DNA of 64,000 nucleotides, taken from Lachnospiraceae bacterium Zagget2. Its GTDB lineage: Bacteria > Bacillota > Clostridia > Lachnospirales > Lachnospiraceae. Each line of letters starts with the position of its first letter. Position 1 is the first letter of the stretch. Of the stretch, positions 27,826 through 36,945 are shown in pieces. The DNA lies in contig MSHD01000053.1 in the NCBI GenBank assembly GCA_001941045.1, positions 39,048 through 103,047 on the forward strand, given 5' to 3'. The translations under genes and the position numbers were made by a program. The notes below the pieces were generated by a model, which saw only the letters and a list, made by a program, of their open reading frames with translations, ran no database searches and was not told where the DNA came from.

Positions 27826-28899
27826 TCAGTCAATATCCGGATTGCAGCGAATCAGGATCTTGGGATATTTACCCGTGAGCTGTGCCTCAAACGCCTTCAC
27901 GCCGTCGTCCAGTTCGAAAACTGTATTGGTCAGGCATGACAGATTCAGGTGCGGCAACAGCTGCAGTGCGCGCGGATACGCGTAAGGAGCAACCATAACG
28001 CCGGTGACAGTGAGCTCCTTGAAATAGCAGTATTTGGAAATGTTAAACGGCATCTCATAGTCGTTCGGATACTGCGCACCGTAGATCAGCATACCGCACT
28101 TGGCCGCGATCTCCGGAAGCGGCGCTACCGCACGCGGAGAGCCGGAGCAGTCCAGCACGACATCATAACCAAGGCCGGCAGTGATCTCATTCGCAGTCTC
28201 CACAACATCCTGCGTCATCGGATCGATCAGATACTCAGCACCGAGCTCTTTGCCGAGTGCACGGCGATCTGCGATCGGCTCGATCAGTGTCAGTGAAGTT
28301 GCGCCGTACATCTTGAAGGTCTGCAATGCCAGAAGTCCAATCGGACCGCCGCCACACACACAGACGCGCATGCCGACCTTCATCTGCGCCTTATCCATCA
28401 TGCGGACGATGATCGATATCGGCTCGAGCAGGCATCCTTCCTTCAGGCTTACGTTGTCCGGAAGTTTGTATACCTGATCCTCATGCCAGATCAGTTCCGG
28501 AGCGTCGCCTGGACGATTGTATGTCTGCGCGTTCTCGCAGAACTGCTGCTGTCCGTTCTGGCAGTAATAGCAGCCGCCGCAGGGGCGCAGAAAATTACCG
28601 GCCACCCGGTCGCCAACCTTCAATCCCTTGTGATTGGCCTCCGGCCCGAGCTCCAGGATGATACCGGAGATCTCATGTCCGAGTGGAATCGGTTTGGTGG
28701 ATCCTGGCGCTTCTCCGAAACAGCCTCCCACAACATGGGGGTCAGAGCCGCAGATTGCGCAGTAGGCGACCTTGATCCGAACATCCTGCGGTCCAAGCTC
28801 AGGGAATGGAATGTCCACGAGATCAACGAGCCCCCGGGTCTCGGGATTGGGATCTTTCATGTCCCCAACGCGAACACCACATAAAGTCTTCATTTGCAA
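27826..28899 (-). CDS. Zinc-dependent dehydrogenase (threonine/sorbitol type) 2
   Basis: 357 residues. CAICGSDPHVV and GHEISGIILELG hold the catalytic zinc residues. CGGCYYCQNGQQQFC holds the structural zinc site, and VCGGGPIGLLALQTFKMYGA binds NAD(P). It is the first gene of the long catabolic train, directly behind the operator-bearing promoter. Similar in type to the 23537-24559 gene. Probably a polyol or 2,3-diol dehydrogenase. Confidence 0.92.
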   Translation of the reverse strand: MQMKTLCGVRVGDMKDPNPETRGLVDLVDIPFPELGPQDVRIKVAYCAICGSDPHVVGGCFGEAPGSTKPIPLGHEISGIILELGPEANHKGLKVGDRVAGNFLRPCGGCYYCQNGQQQFCENAQTYNRPGDAPELIWHEDQVYKLPDNVSLKEGCLLEPISIIVRMMDKAQMKVGMRVCVCGGGPIGLLALQTFKMYGATSLTLIEPIADRRALGKELGAEYLIDPMTQDVVETANEITAGLGYDVVLDCSGSPRAVAPLPEIAAKCGMLIYGAQYPNDYEMPFNISKYCYFKELTVTGVMVAPYAYPRALQLLPHLNLSCLTNTVFELDDGVKAFEAQLTGKYPKILIRCNPDID

Positions 28900-28934
28900 T
28901 ACCTCCTTACTGATTGTTTTGTTTTCGCACCAAA

Positions 28935-28972
28935 AGTATATTACGGCGCATCTGATATGTTAAATTTTAACA
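28935..28972 (-). promoter_or_regulatory. Promoter and palindromic operator of the catabolic operon
   Basis: Minus strand TTAACA (28958-28963), 17 bases, TATACT (28935-28940). The perfect palindrome TGTTAAA-T-TTTAACA (28958-28972) covers the -35 box, as expected for a regulator site. A second inverted repeat, ACGGAAAAC (29013-29021) and GTTTTCCGT (29058-29066), lies upstream in the same gap. The regulator may be the divergent AraC protein, though this is not shown. Confidence 0.72.
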
Positions 28973-29086
28973 ATTCAAAAATTACCATTCAATGTACGTT
29001 CAGGACAAAAAAACGGAAAACAGGTCCAAAACGGGACTATTTGTCAATGTTTTAACAGTTTTCCGTCATTTTTTATGATCTTTCTC

Positions 29087-29115
29087 TTGCAATTATTATG
29101 TTTTTGTCTTACAAT
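29087..29115 (+). promoter_or_regulatory. Promoter of the small membrane protein / AraC unit
   Basis: TTGCAA (29087-29092), 17 bases, TACAAT (29110-29115), about 25 bases before the first start codon. Confidence 0.7.
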
Positions 29116-29141
29116 ATGCTTCAAAACTTAAGGAGAGAAAA

Positions 29142-29594
29142 ATGTCGAGTGGTTATCAGAAGAAAGTGGAAGAATACACCACACAGTTGAACAATGATGA
29201 AACAGTAGAAATGATCGCTTATTTCAACACAATCCCCAGAATCATAATGTTCTTAGGAGTTGCTCTGTGCATGTTTATCGTCGGGCGATTATTTCAGCAG
29301 AATCTCGCAGTGCTGCTGTTTACCAATGTTCTGTCGATGTGGATGATGGTTGACGCTGCCCATACGGTGTTCGTGGCGCAGAATTCCTGTGTGATTGTGA
29401 CAAATCAGAGAACTTTCGGGCAATCGGGAGAAAGAAGAATAAATATCAGGCATACAGATTTGAAAAACGTCGCAATATCCCAGCAAATATTATATCTGGA
29501 GGAAGAAGGTCAAAGATGTATCGCTGTTCGTTACGTATCTAATCGCAGCGATCTGTATTCCGCAATCATAAAACATTGTCCGCATATTAGATAG
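29142..29594 (+). CDS. Small membrane protein with PH-like tail
   Basis: 150 residues. After a polar N-terminus come two adjacent hydrophobic segments (IIMFLGVALCMFIVGRLF and NLAVLLFTNVLSMWMMVDAA). The tail is beta-rich (CVIVTNQRTFGQSGERRINIRHTDLKNVAI) and resembles bacterial PH-like domains of small inner-membrane proteins. Role unknown. AAGGAGAG precedes the ATG. It lies 46 bases before the AraC regulator and probably shares its transcript. Confidence 0.65.
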   Translation: MSSGYQKKVEEYTTQLNNDETVEMIAYFNTIPRIIMFLGVALCMFIVGRLFQQNLAVLLFTNVLSMWMMVDAAHTVFVAQNSCVIVTNQRTFGQSGERRINIRHTDLKNVAISQQILYLEEEGQRCIAVRYVSNRSDLYSAIIKHCPHIR

Positions 29595-29640
29595 GCACAG
29601 CCAAATAACGGGAACAAGAACAGATAAAGGGTATGGAACT

Positions 29641-30531
29641 TTGTTAAAGAAATATTATAATCTTGAAATCTATCATAATCAAATCACAACCGTGCGGTTG
29701 CCTGGATTTAATTTCATCCTTTATTACGCAGAAATCACAAACCAGGAACTCGTTATATTCGAACACCACCATGATTTATATGAAATTTTTTATGGACTGA
29801 CCGGAACCGCTCATTTTATTATTGAGGGCAAAGAAACAGAACTACATTCTCACGGCATGCTGATTCTGGGAAAAAATGTTCCCCATGAATTTTTATATTA
29901 TCCGGACTCAGAATCTCTTTATTTTTCTATTATCTTTGATATCGTGCCTCAGAATAACATATCATATCCGGAGGCAGAATCCGAATATCAGGAAATCCAG
30001 AAGGCACTTGCTGCAGTAGACAAAAGCCATTATTTTGTCCTTCCTGAAATCCCCCACCATGACGTGCTGCTGGCGCGTATTCGGGAGACAATTTCCCAGA
30101 AAAGGATCGGCTGGGCTTCCCAGGCAGCGATGTATTATTATATCTTTGTTCTGGATTTACTTCAGCAGATAGCGGAAAATAATTCCGTTCTTGACACACC
30201 TATGGGATATGAGAACGTGGCTCTTGAAGCGACCAAATATATTCATGCAAATCTGCAAAGTAATCTGACACTCAATATTGTCGCTTCTTACCTGAACGTA
30301 ACGCCACGACATTTGAACAGGTTGTTTCAGGAATTGTTCGGAAGTTCCTTTGCACACACTGTCAGTACGATTCGCCTTGGCTATGCCAAAAAATATCTCT
30401 GTAATTCTGAAAAATCGCTTGACAGCATCGCTGCCTGCGTTGGCTTATCATCCGGAAAAGCCCTGACTAAACTGTTTTATGAACGAGAGGGTATCTCGCC
30501 ATCACTCTGGCGCAAATTTCATCATAAATAA
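29641..30531 (+). CDS. AraC-family transcriptional regulator
   Basis: 296 residues with a TTG start (no in-frame ATG nearby; AAAGGG lies about ten bases upstream). The N-terminal cupin has FEHHHDLYEIFYGLTGTAHF and HSHGMLILGKNVPHEF. The C-terminal double helix-turn-helix has NLTLNIVASYLNVTPRHLNR and SLDSIAACVGLSSGKALTKL. The low GC of this gene contrasts with the operon it faces. Divergent placement suggests that it senses the substrate and controls the catabolic train. Confidence 0.9.
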   Translation: MLKKYYNLEIYHNQITTVRLPGFNFILYYAEITNQELVIFEHHHDLYEIFYGLTGTAHFIIEGKETELHSHGMLILGKNVPHEFLYYPDSESLYFSIIFDIVPQNNISYPEAESEYQEIQKALAAVDKSHYFVLPEIPHHDVLLARIRETISQKRIGWASQAAMYYYIFVLDLLQQIAENNSVLDTPMGYENVALEATKYIHANLQSNLTLNIVASYLNVTPRHLNRLFQELFGSSFAHTVSTIRLGYAKKYLCNSEKSLDSIAACVGLSSGKALTKLFYEREGISPSLWRKFHHK

Positions 30532-30594
30532 TAAACTATCCGACAGGATGCTCCAGATAGTTAATCAGTGCCGTCTCCATCTCCCCTAAATAGT

Positions 30595-32011
30595 TTATCC
30601 TTTCAGCACCCTGCACTCTTTCATGCAAAAAGCAATCCCGTAATGCACAATCCGCTCCGGTTTCCGGCTCCCAAAAAAATCATCATATTTCAGGCGTTCT
30701 ATCTGTTTCAGAGCCTCCCGGGCACCAGTCTCCAGCTCGGATTTCTTCTCTGCATATTTCACTTCCATAATGAACGCGTGCTTCTGCTTTCTTAATCTTT
30801 TTCTTAAAGATATCCGTCACTTCCCGATTGGGTATGGCGAGCGCATATCTGCCATCCGCCTCCCTGCCGCGCTGTGTCAGATAGCCTGTGGAGAAGAGCA
30901 CACTCCACAGATTTTCAATATTGTCGTCCAGTTCATCATAGGTGATATCGAAGCGGATGGATTTCTTTATCACACCGCCGTCGATCAGAATGCCGATCTC
31001 GTCGCGCGTATCGCTGTCAGCCATCTGCGCAAAACGCAGGATCATATCATTTCCGCTGGTATTTTCCCAGAAATTCCGGGGAACCCGATCTGTGGTTTTC
31101 ACAAGCTGCTCACACCAGTTGATGACGTCCCAGGGGCAATATACCTTCACATTGCCAAAAAGATATCCGTCATACCATTCCTTCGTGATATTATAGAAAT
31201 CGCTCCTGTCATAAAGGGTAAGCATCTCTCGAACTTCCGAATCAGTAAAGCCGAACCATTCATCGTACTGTTCATCCACAAGCGTGTGGATTTTCGGATT
31301 GTTAAAACCGGTGAAAATACTTTCCTTTGTAATCTTCAAACAGCCTGTGACAACGGCAAAAAAGATGTTGTCATTCGACTTCATCCCGGAGCTGAAGAAA
31401 GCGCTGATCAGGCCAACCATATCCCTGTAATAGTTTCCCGCCTCCGCTTTCTGCAGGGGTACGTCATACTCATCGATCAGAACAATACAGTTTTTCCCGC
31501 AATGCTTCTTTAAGAGATAGGAAAGCACATTAAGGCTGCCTGCAAGGTCTCCGGTTTTCGTCCTCATTCCTGTGAGCAGACTTTTGTCTACATCGTCAAG
31601 TTTGTTGCTGTTCTGCAGATCATAGATCATGTTCAGCCGGTTTGCCTCCATGCTGACGACTGCCCACAGTCCGGAAACAGCGGTCTGAAAATCCTTTCCA
31701 CTGACGTCTTTCAGTGTAAGGCTGATCACCGGATACTGTCCCATGTATTCCTCGCACAATTTCGTCTCTTTTGAGATTGCCAGACCGTCAAAGAGGTGCT
31801 TATCCGTACCAATCTCGAAAAAAGAACGCAGCATACTCATATTCAGGCTTTTCCCGAAACGACGCGGACGGGTAAACAGGTTTACCTTTCCCCAGTTTTC
31901 CAGAAGTTCCCTTATCATATCGGTTTTATCAACATAGTAAAAATTATGTGTGATAATATCTGCAAAACTGTCCAGGCCTATCGGCATTTTTTTATTTTCC
32001 ACTCTGCACAC
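30595..32011 (-). pseudogene. Broken AAA-ATPase / PD-(D/E)XK (DUF1703-type) gene
   Basis: The intact part opens with the family start MPIGLDSFADIITHNFYYVD, the Walker A-like region FTRPRRFGKSLNMSML and the Walker B-like CIVLIDEYDVPL. After NREVTDIFKKKI near 30790 the frame runs into unrelated residues and stops at 30683. In the neighbouring frame the true C-terminus continues (AFIMEVKYAEKKSELETGAR, then AFCMKECRVLKG and a stop at 30595), with the nuclease E-V-K residues. About 100 residues normally lying between these blocks are missing. The gene has therefore suffered an internal deletion plus a frameshift. Such genes are often multi-copy in gut Firmicutes and Bacteroidetes; function unproven. 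Confidence 0.85.
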
Positions 32012-32061
32012 CCCCCATCCGGAGTTTCTGACGCTGCCTTCGAATCCTCGTTCGCGAAGCT

Positions 32062-35000
32062 CTACTTAAAATACGCCACGCCCGATTCGAAGAGCCTCAT
32101 ATCCTGCTCCCCGTAGATGTTCATCGCAACGCCATCCCCGCGGCGTTCTGCGTGCGCCATCTTGCCGAGGACGCGCCCGTCGGGGCTTAAGATGCCTTCG
32201 ATCGCAGCGTAGGAGCCGTTCACGTTCCACTCTTCGTCCATCGTCGGGTTCCCGTTGAGATCCACATACTGCGTCGCGACCTGACCGTTCGCGAAGAGGC
32301 GGTCGATCCACTCCTTCGGCGCGACGAAACGGCCCTCTCCGTGGGAAGCCGGATTTACATAGGTTTTTCCGAGCTCTGCTCCCATCAGCCAGGGGGACTT
32401 ATCGGAAACAACTTTTGTGTAGACCATCTTCGAGATGTGACGACCAATCGTGTTGAAGGTCAGCGTCGGGGAATCCTCCTGCTGCCCCACGATCTCGCCG
32501 TGCGGCACGAGCCCCAGCTTGATCAGCGCCTGGAAACCGTTGCAGATGCCGAGAGCCAGACCGTCGCGCTCCCCGAGAAGCTTCATGACCGCATCGCGGA
32601 TCTTCGCGTTCTGGAAGGCGGTCGCGAAGAACTTCGCGGATCCGTCCGGCTCGTCGCCGGCCGAGAAGCCGCCCGGGAACATGAGGATCTGCGCCCCATC
32701 GATCGCGCGAGCGAAGGCGTCCACCGACTCGCGGATATCGCTCCCGCTCAAGTTTTTAAACACCTTCGTCACGACGTCCGCGCCCGCGCGCTCAAAAGCC
32801 TTCGCGCTGTCGTACTCGCAGTTCGTGCCCGGAAAGACCGGGATGAAGACTGTCGGCCTCGCAACCTTGTGTTTACAGATATAAATGCTGTTTGCCCTGT
32901 AAAGCGGCGTATCGAGCATTTCTTTATTTTTCACCGCCACGGTCGGGAAGACCTTCTCGAGCGTTCCGCCCCAGGCCGCCAGCGCCTCGTCCTCTGAAAT
33001 GGACACATTTCCATAGGTAAATCCACTCTCTGTCACCTCGCCGATCAGCGTGTAAGTGATCGAGAGCTCCGAAACCTTTCCATCCGGCACCTCCGCCACG
33101 ATGCAGCCGAAGCCCGGCGCAAAAGCGTCGCGCGGGTCGAGATTATGCTCCAGCTTCACACCAAGGCCATTGCCGAAGGCCATCCGGCTGACCGCCGCCA
33201 CAATACCGTGTCCGTCCAGCGCATAGGCGGAGAGAATCCTGCCGGCCTCCGTATCCTCATGGAATTTTCCGTACTGCTCCATAATCTCCTCATAGTCAGG
33301 CAGATCATAGGCATCGTGCCCGATTTTCAGGAGAACCAGTTTATTTCCGGTTTTTTTGAGTTCCGGCGTGACGACGTCCTGCTGCTTCGCAACGTCCACC
33401 GCGAAGGAGACGAGCGTCGGCGGCACGTCGATCTCGTCGAAGGTGCCGGACATGCTGTCCTTTCCGCCGATCGAGGGCAGTCCCAGACCAAGCTGCGCGC
33501 TGTAGGCGCCGAGCAGTGCCGCGAAGGGCTGGCTCCAGCGATGCGGATCCTCCGTCATTCTGCGGAAATATTCCTGGAAAGTGAAACGAATCTTCCGATA
33601 ATCGCCGCCGGAGGCCACGATCTTCGCCACCGACTCGATCACCGCGTAGATCGCGCCATGATAAGGCGACCAGCTTGAAAGATACGGATCGAAGCCGTAG
33701 CTCATCATCGTGACGGTGTCGCATTTTCCCTGCAGCACCGGCAGCTTCGCGATCATCGTCTGCGTCTCCGTCTTCTGATATTTTCCGCCGTAGGGCATGA
33801 GCACGCTGCCCGCGCCGATCGAGCTGTCGAACATCTCGACAAGGCCCTTCTGCGAGCAGACATTGAGATCGCTTAAGGTGTCCAGCCACTTCTGCCGGAC
33901 ATCCGGGATATCCTCACGCGTGAAATATTTTTCCTGCTCAGAGGGCATGTCCACCGCCACATCCGTCTCCTGGTGCGCGCCGTTGGTGTCGAGGAAGGCA
34001 CGGGAGAGATTGACGATCTCCTTTCCGCGCCACTTCAGCACCAGCCGGGGCTCTTCCGTCACCTCAGCCACGCAGACAGACTCAAGATTTTCCTCGGAGG
34101 CGTAACCGCGGAAAGCGTCCACATCCTTCGCGGCCACGACCACGGCCATGCGCTCCTGCGACTCGGAGATCGCGAGCTCTGTGCCGTCGAGGCCCTCGTA
34201 TTTCTTCGGTACCTTATCAAGGTCGACGCACAGGCCGTCGGCCAGCTCGCCGATCGCGACCGACACGCCGCCCGCGCCGAAATCATTGCATTTTTTGATG
34301 AGTCGCGTCACCTCGGGTCGCCGGAACAGGCGCTGAATCTTGCGCTCGGTCGGAGCATTCCCTTTTTGCACCTCCGCGCCGCAGGTCTCGATCGAGGTCT
34401 CCGTGTGCACCTTCGAGGAACCTGTCGCCCCGCCGCAGCCGTCGCGTCCGGTACGCCCACCGAGCAGTATAATGATGTCGCCTGGATCGGAGCTTAAGCG
34501 CACCACATCCTTCCGCGGAGCCGCGCCCAGCACCGCTCCGATCTCCATGCGCTTCGCCACATAATCCGGGTGATAGATTTCCTTCACAAGCCCTGTCGCC
34601 AGGCCAATCTGATTTCCATAGGAGCTGTAGCCCTGCGCCGCGCCGCGCACGAGCTTCTTCTGCGGCAGCTTGCCCTTCAGCGTCTCAGAGACGGGCACCG
34701 TCGGATCTGCCGCGCCGGTCACGCGCATCGCCTGGTAGACATAAGTACGCCCCGAAAGCGGGTCGCGGATCGCGCCGCCCAGACAGGTGGCCGCGCCGCC
34801 GAAGGGTTCGATCTCCGTCGGATGATTGTGCGTCTCATTTTTAAAGTTGACAAGCCACTCTTCTGTCTTCCCGTCAATCTCCACAGGTACGACGATCGAG
34901 CAGGCATTAATCTCATCCGTCTCTTCCTGATCGGCAAGCTTTCCCTCTTTTTTCAGCTTGCGCATCGCCATCAGCGCCAGATCCATCAGGCAGTGGAATT

Positions 35001-35805
35001 TATCGTCCCGCCCTGCGAAAATCTCCGCATGGTCGGCAACGTAGCGTTCATAGGTCTGCTCGATCGGCGCACGGTAGTAGCCCTCGCCAAATGCCACATT
35101 CTTCAGTTCTGTGGAGAAGGTCGTGTGACGGCAGTGATCCGACCAGTAGGTATCGAGCACGCGGATCTCTGTCATCGACGGGTCTCGCTTCTCTTCTTTT
35201 TTGAAATAATTCTGAATATGGAGGAAATCCCGGAAGGTCATGGCAAGGTTCAGCGAATGATACAGTTCCTTAAGCTCCGCCTCCGCCATGTCCTGGAAAC
35301 CATCGAAAATCTTCACATCCGCCGGCTCCTCATAAACTGTCACCAGCGTGTCCGGCTTTTCCATGGCGGTCTCGCGGGAGTCGACCGGATTGATGCAGAA
35401 GGCGCGGATCGCCGAGAGCTCTTCGTCCGTCACGCCGCCCCCGATCACATAGACTGTAGCGCTGCGAATGACCGGATTCTCAGAAGAGTTCAGGAACTGC
35501 ACGCACTGCACAGCCGAGTCCGCCCGCTGATCAAACTGTCCGGGCAGATACTCCACGCCGAACACCTTATCGCCAGGGTTCGTCTCAAAATTCTCCTGAT
35601 ACAGCAGATCCACCGGAGGCTCGGCAAATACGCTGCGGCACGCCCTCGCAAAGGTCTCGTCTGAGATATTTTCCACATCGTAGCGGATCAGCACCCGCAC
35701 TTTCGTCACCGTCTGAATGCCCAGATAGCTCCGTATCTCCTCCGCAAGCTCCCTGGCATTCCCCGCATAGGCCGGTTTCTTTTCCACAAAGACGCGTCTT
35801 ACCAT
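32062..35805 (-). CDS. purL: Phosphoribosylformylglycinamidine synthase (single-chain)
   Basis: 1247 residues, the long single-chain form. An N-terminal domain and two AIRS-type halves contain DTYWSDHCRHTTF, ETHNHPTEIEPFGGAATCLG and GGKDSMSGTF. A C-terminal glutaminase has PGTNCEYDSAKAFERAGAD, FPGGFSAGDEPDGS and the nucleophile Cys in LGICNGFQAL. It catalyses the fourth step of purine synthesis, FGAR + Gln + ATP to FGAM. AGGAGG is located before the ATG. Monocistronic, with its own promoter. Confidence 0.97.
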   Translation of the reverse strand: MVRRVFVEKKPAYAGNARELAEEIRSYLGIQTVTKVRVLIRYDVENISDETFARACRSVFAEPPVDLLYQENFETNPGDKVFGVEYLPGQFDQRADSAVQCVQFLNSSENPVIRSATVYVIGGGVTDEELSAIRAFCINPVDSRETAMEKPDTLVTVYEEPADVKIFDGFQDMAEAELKELYHSLNLAMTFRDFLHIQNYFKKEEKRDPSMTEIRVLDTYWSDHCRHTTFSTELKNVAFGEGYYRAPIEQTYERYVADHAEIFAGRDDKFHCLMDLALMAMRKLKKEGKLADQEETDEINACSIVVPVEIDGKTEEWLVNFKNETHNHPTEIEPFGGAATCLGGAIRDPLSGRTYVYQAMRVTGAADPTVPVSETLKGKLPQKKLVRGAAQGYSSYGNQIGLATGLVKEIYHPDYVAKRMEIGAVLGAAPRKDVVRLSSDPGDIIILLGGRTGRDGCGGATGSSKVHTETSIETCGAEVQKGNAPTERKIQRLFRRPEVTRLIKKCNDFGAGGVSVAIGELADGLCVDLDKVPKKYEGLDGTELAISESQERMAVVVAAKDVDAFRGYASEENLESVCVAEVTEEPRLVLKWRGKEIVNLSRAFLDTNGAHQETDVAVDMPSEQEKYFTREDIPDVRQKWLDTLSDLNVCSQKGLVEMFDSSIGAGSVLMPYGGKYQKTETQTMIAKLPVLQGKCDTVTMMSYGFDPYLSSWSPYHGAIYAVIESVAKIVASGGDYRKIRFTFQEYFRRMTEDPHRWSQPFAALLGAYSAQLGLGLPSIGGKDSMSGTFDEIDVPPTLVSFAVDVAKQQDVVTPELKKTGNKLVLLKIGHDAYDLPDYEEIMEQYGKFHEDTEAGRILSAYALDGHGIVAAVSRMAFGNGLGVKLEHNLDPRDAFAPGFGCIVAEVPDGKVSELSITYTLIGEVTESGFTYGNVSISEDEALAAWGGTLEKVFPTVAVKNKEMLDTPLYRANSIYICKHKVARPTVFIPVFPGTNCEYDSAKAFERAGADVVTKVFKNLSGSDIRESVDAFARAIDGAQILMFPGGFSAGDEPDGSAKFFATAFQNAKIRDAVMKLLGERDGLALGICNGFQALIKLGLVPHGEIVGQQEDSPTLTFNTIGRHISKMVYTKVVSDKSPWLMGAELGKTYVNPASHGEGRFVAPKEWIDRLFANGQVATQYVDLNGNPTMDEEWNVNGSYAAIEGILSPDGRVLGKMAHAERRGDGVAMNIYGEQDMRLFESGVAYFK

Positions 35806-35837
35806 TTGTTATGCCTCCTGTTCACTTTTCTGTTTAT

Positions 35838-35866
35838 AGATTATCATGGAAAAAAGATTTGTGCAA
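35838..35866 (-). promoter_or_regulatory. Promoter of purL
   Basis: Minus strand TTGCAC (35861-35866), 17 bases, TAATCT (35838-35843). The -35 box abuts the stop codon of the yfcE-like gene. No purine riboswitch fold was recognised in the short leader. Confidence 0.6.
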
Positions 35867-36349
35867 CTACAGGTAGCCGATCGTATAATGGGCCTCGCCG
35901 TCCCGATCAAGCTCCATAATCGCAAAACTGGACTTCCGATTCTCCTGCCGCGGCAGGGAAACGCTCCCCGGATTCAGGACGGTGAGGTCCGGTTCCACCT
36001 CGAGATACGGTCTGTGCGTGTGTCCGTACATGACGACATCCACGCCGCGCTTTCTGGCCTCTTCCTTAATATAAAGCGGACCGCCGTGCACGAAATAGCG
36101 GTGTCCGTGCGTCATCCAGACCTTATAGCGCCCGATCATCAGCGTCCGGTCATTCGGCAGATCACAGAAGAAATCATTGTTTCCCGCGATGATATCCGCC
36201 GGAACGCTGCCGACGATCTCGCGGATCCGCTCTTCGCCGCCCTCCACGTCGCCGAGATGGAGCAGCCGGTCAAAAGCCCCCACCTTTCGCACGATCTTTT
36301 CAAGCGCATACTCCCTGCCATGCGTATCGCTCACGATTAATACCTTCAT
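35867..36349 (-). CDS. YfcE/MJ0936-family metallophosphodiesterase
   Basis: 160 residues starting at MKVLIVSDTHG; the start at 36349 fits GGGAG five bases upstream and forms an ATGA overlap with rdgB. Metal motifs are SDTHG, HLGDVEGG, AGNNDFFCD, THGHRYF and YGHTHRP. The family cleaves phosphodiesters with Mn2+. The natural substrate is unknown. Last gene of a three-gene housekeeping operon. Confidence 0.93.
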   Translation of the reverse strand: MKVLIVSDTHGREYALEKIVRKVGAFDRLLHLGDVEGGEERIREIVGSVPADIIAGNNDFFCDLPNDRTLMIGRYKVWMTHGHRYFVHGGPLYIKEEARKRGVDVVMYGHTHRPYLEVEPDLTVLNPGSVSLPRQENRKSSFAIMELDRDGEAHYTIGYL

Positions 36350-36945
36350 CGCTTCTCCCATTCAGCCAGCAGTTTGTCTCTCATGGCGCGCAGCGCCTTG
36401 CCGCGATGACTGAGCTCATTCTTCTTTTCCGGGGCGAGCTCTGCCGAGTAACAGCCGTATTCCGGCAGATAGAAAATGGGGTCGTAGCCGAAGCCGTTCT
36501 CCCCGCGCTCCTTATAGCCGATCTGCCCTTCCATCGTACCGCGCGTAGTCAGGATTCTTCCATCCGGAAAAGCCGCCGCGATCGCGCAGACAAAGCGTGC
36601 GCTGCGCTCCTCGCCGGTCTTTCCTTCCAGTCGGTCGATAATGCTCTTATTTTTAATATGGTAGGAGGTATCGCGTCCCATATAGCGGGCCGAGTGGACA
36701 CCCGGCTCCTTATCCATCGCGTCCACCTCCAGCCCGGAATCGTCCGCCAGCGCGATCTCACCGGTCAGCTCCATGCACGCCTGTGCCTTGATGATCGCAT
36801 TCTCCTCAAAGGTTGCGCCGTTCTCCTCGACTTCAAGCAAGACGCCCGCCTCCTTCAGCGATACGGCCTCAATCCCGGAACCACCCAGAATCTCGCGGAT
36901 CTCCCGCATCTTATCCGCATTGCCTGTAGCAAACAGTATTTTCAT
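36346..36945 (-). CDS. rdgB: XTP/dITP diphosphatase (Ham1 family)
   Basis: 199 residues. LFATGNADKMREIREIL at the start, then EENAIIKAQA, LADDSGLEVDAM and GRTMEGQI-like TRGTMEGQIGYKERGENGFGYDPIF. It removes non-canonical purine nucleotides (ITP, XTP) from the pool by hydrolysis to the monophosphate. The start overlaps the upstream methyltransferase stop by ATGA, and its stop overlaps yfcE in the same way. Confidence 0.96.
   Translation of the reverse strand: MKILFATGNADKMREIREILGGSGIEAVSLKEAGVLLEVEENGATFEENAIIKAQACMELTGEIALADDSGLEVDAMDKEPGVHSARYMGRDTSYHIKNKSIIDRLEGKTGEERSARFVCAIAAAFPDGRILTTRGTMEGQIGYKERGENGFGYDPIFYLPEYGCYSAELAPEKKNELSHRGKALRAMRDKLLAEWEKR

Noticed and set aside
29641..29660. 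An ATG at 29633 as start of the AraC regulator
   Set aside because: It is out of frame with the regulator; the TTG at 29641 is the first usable start.
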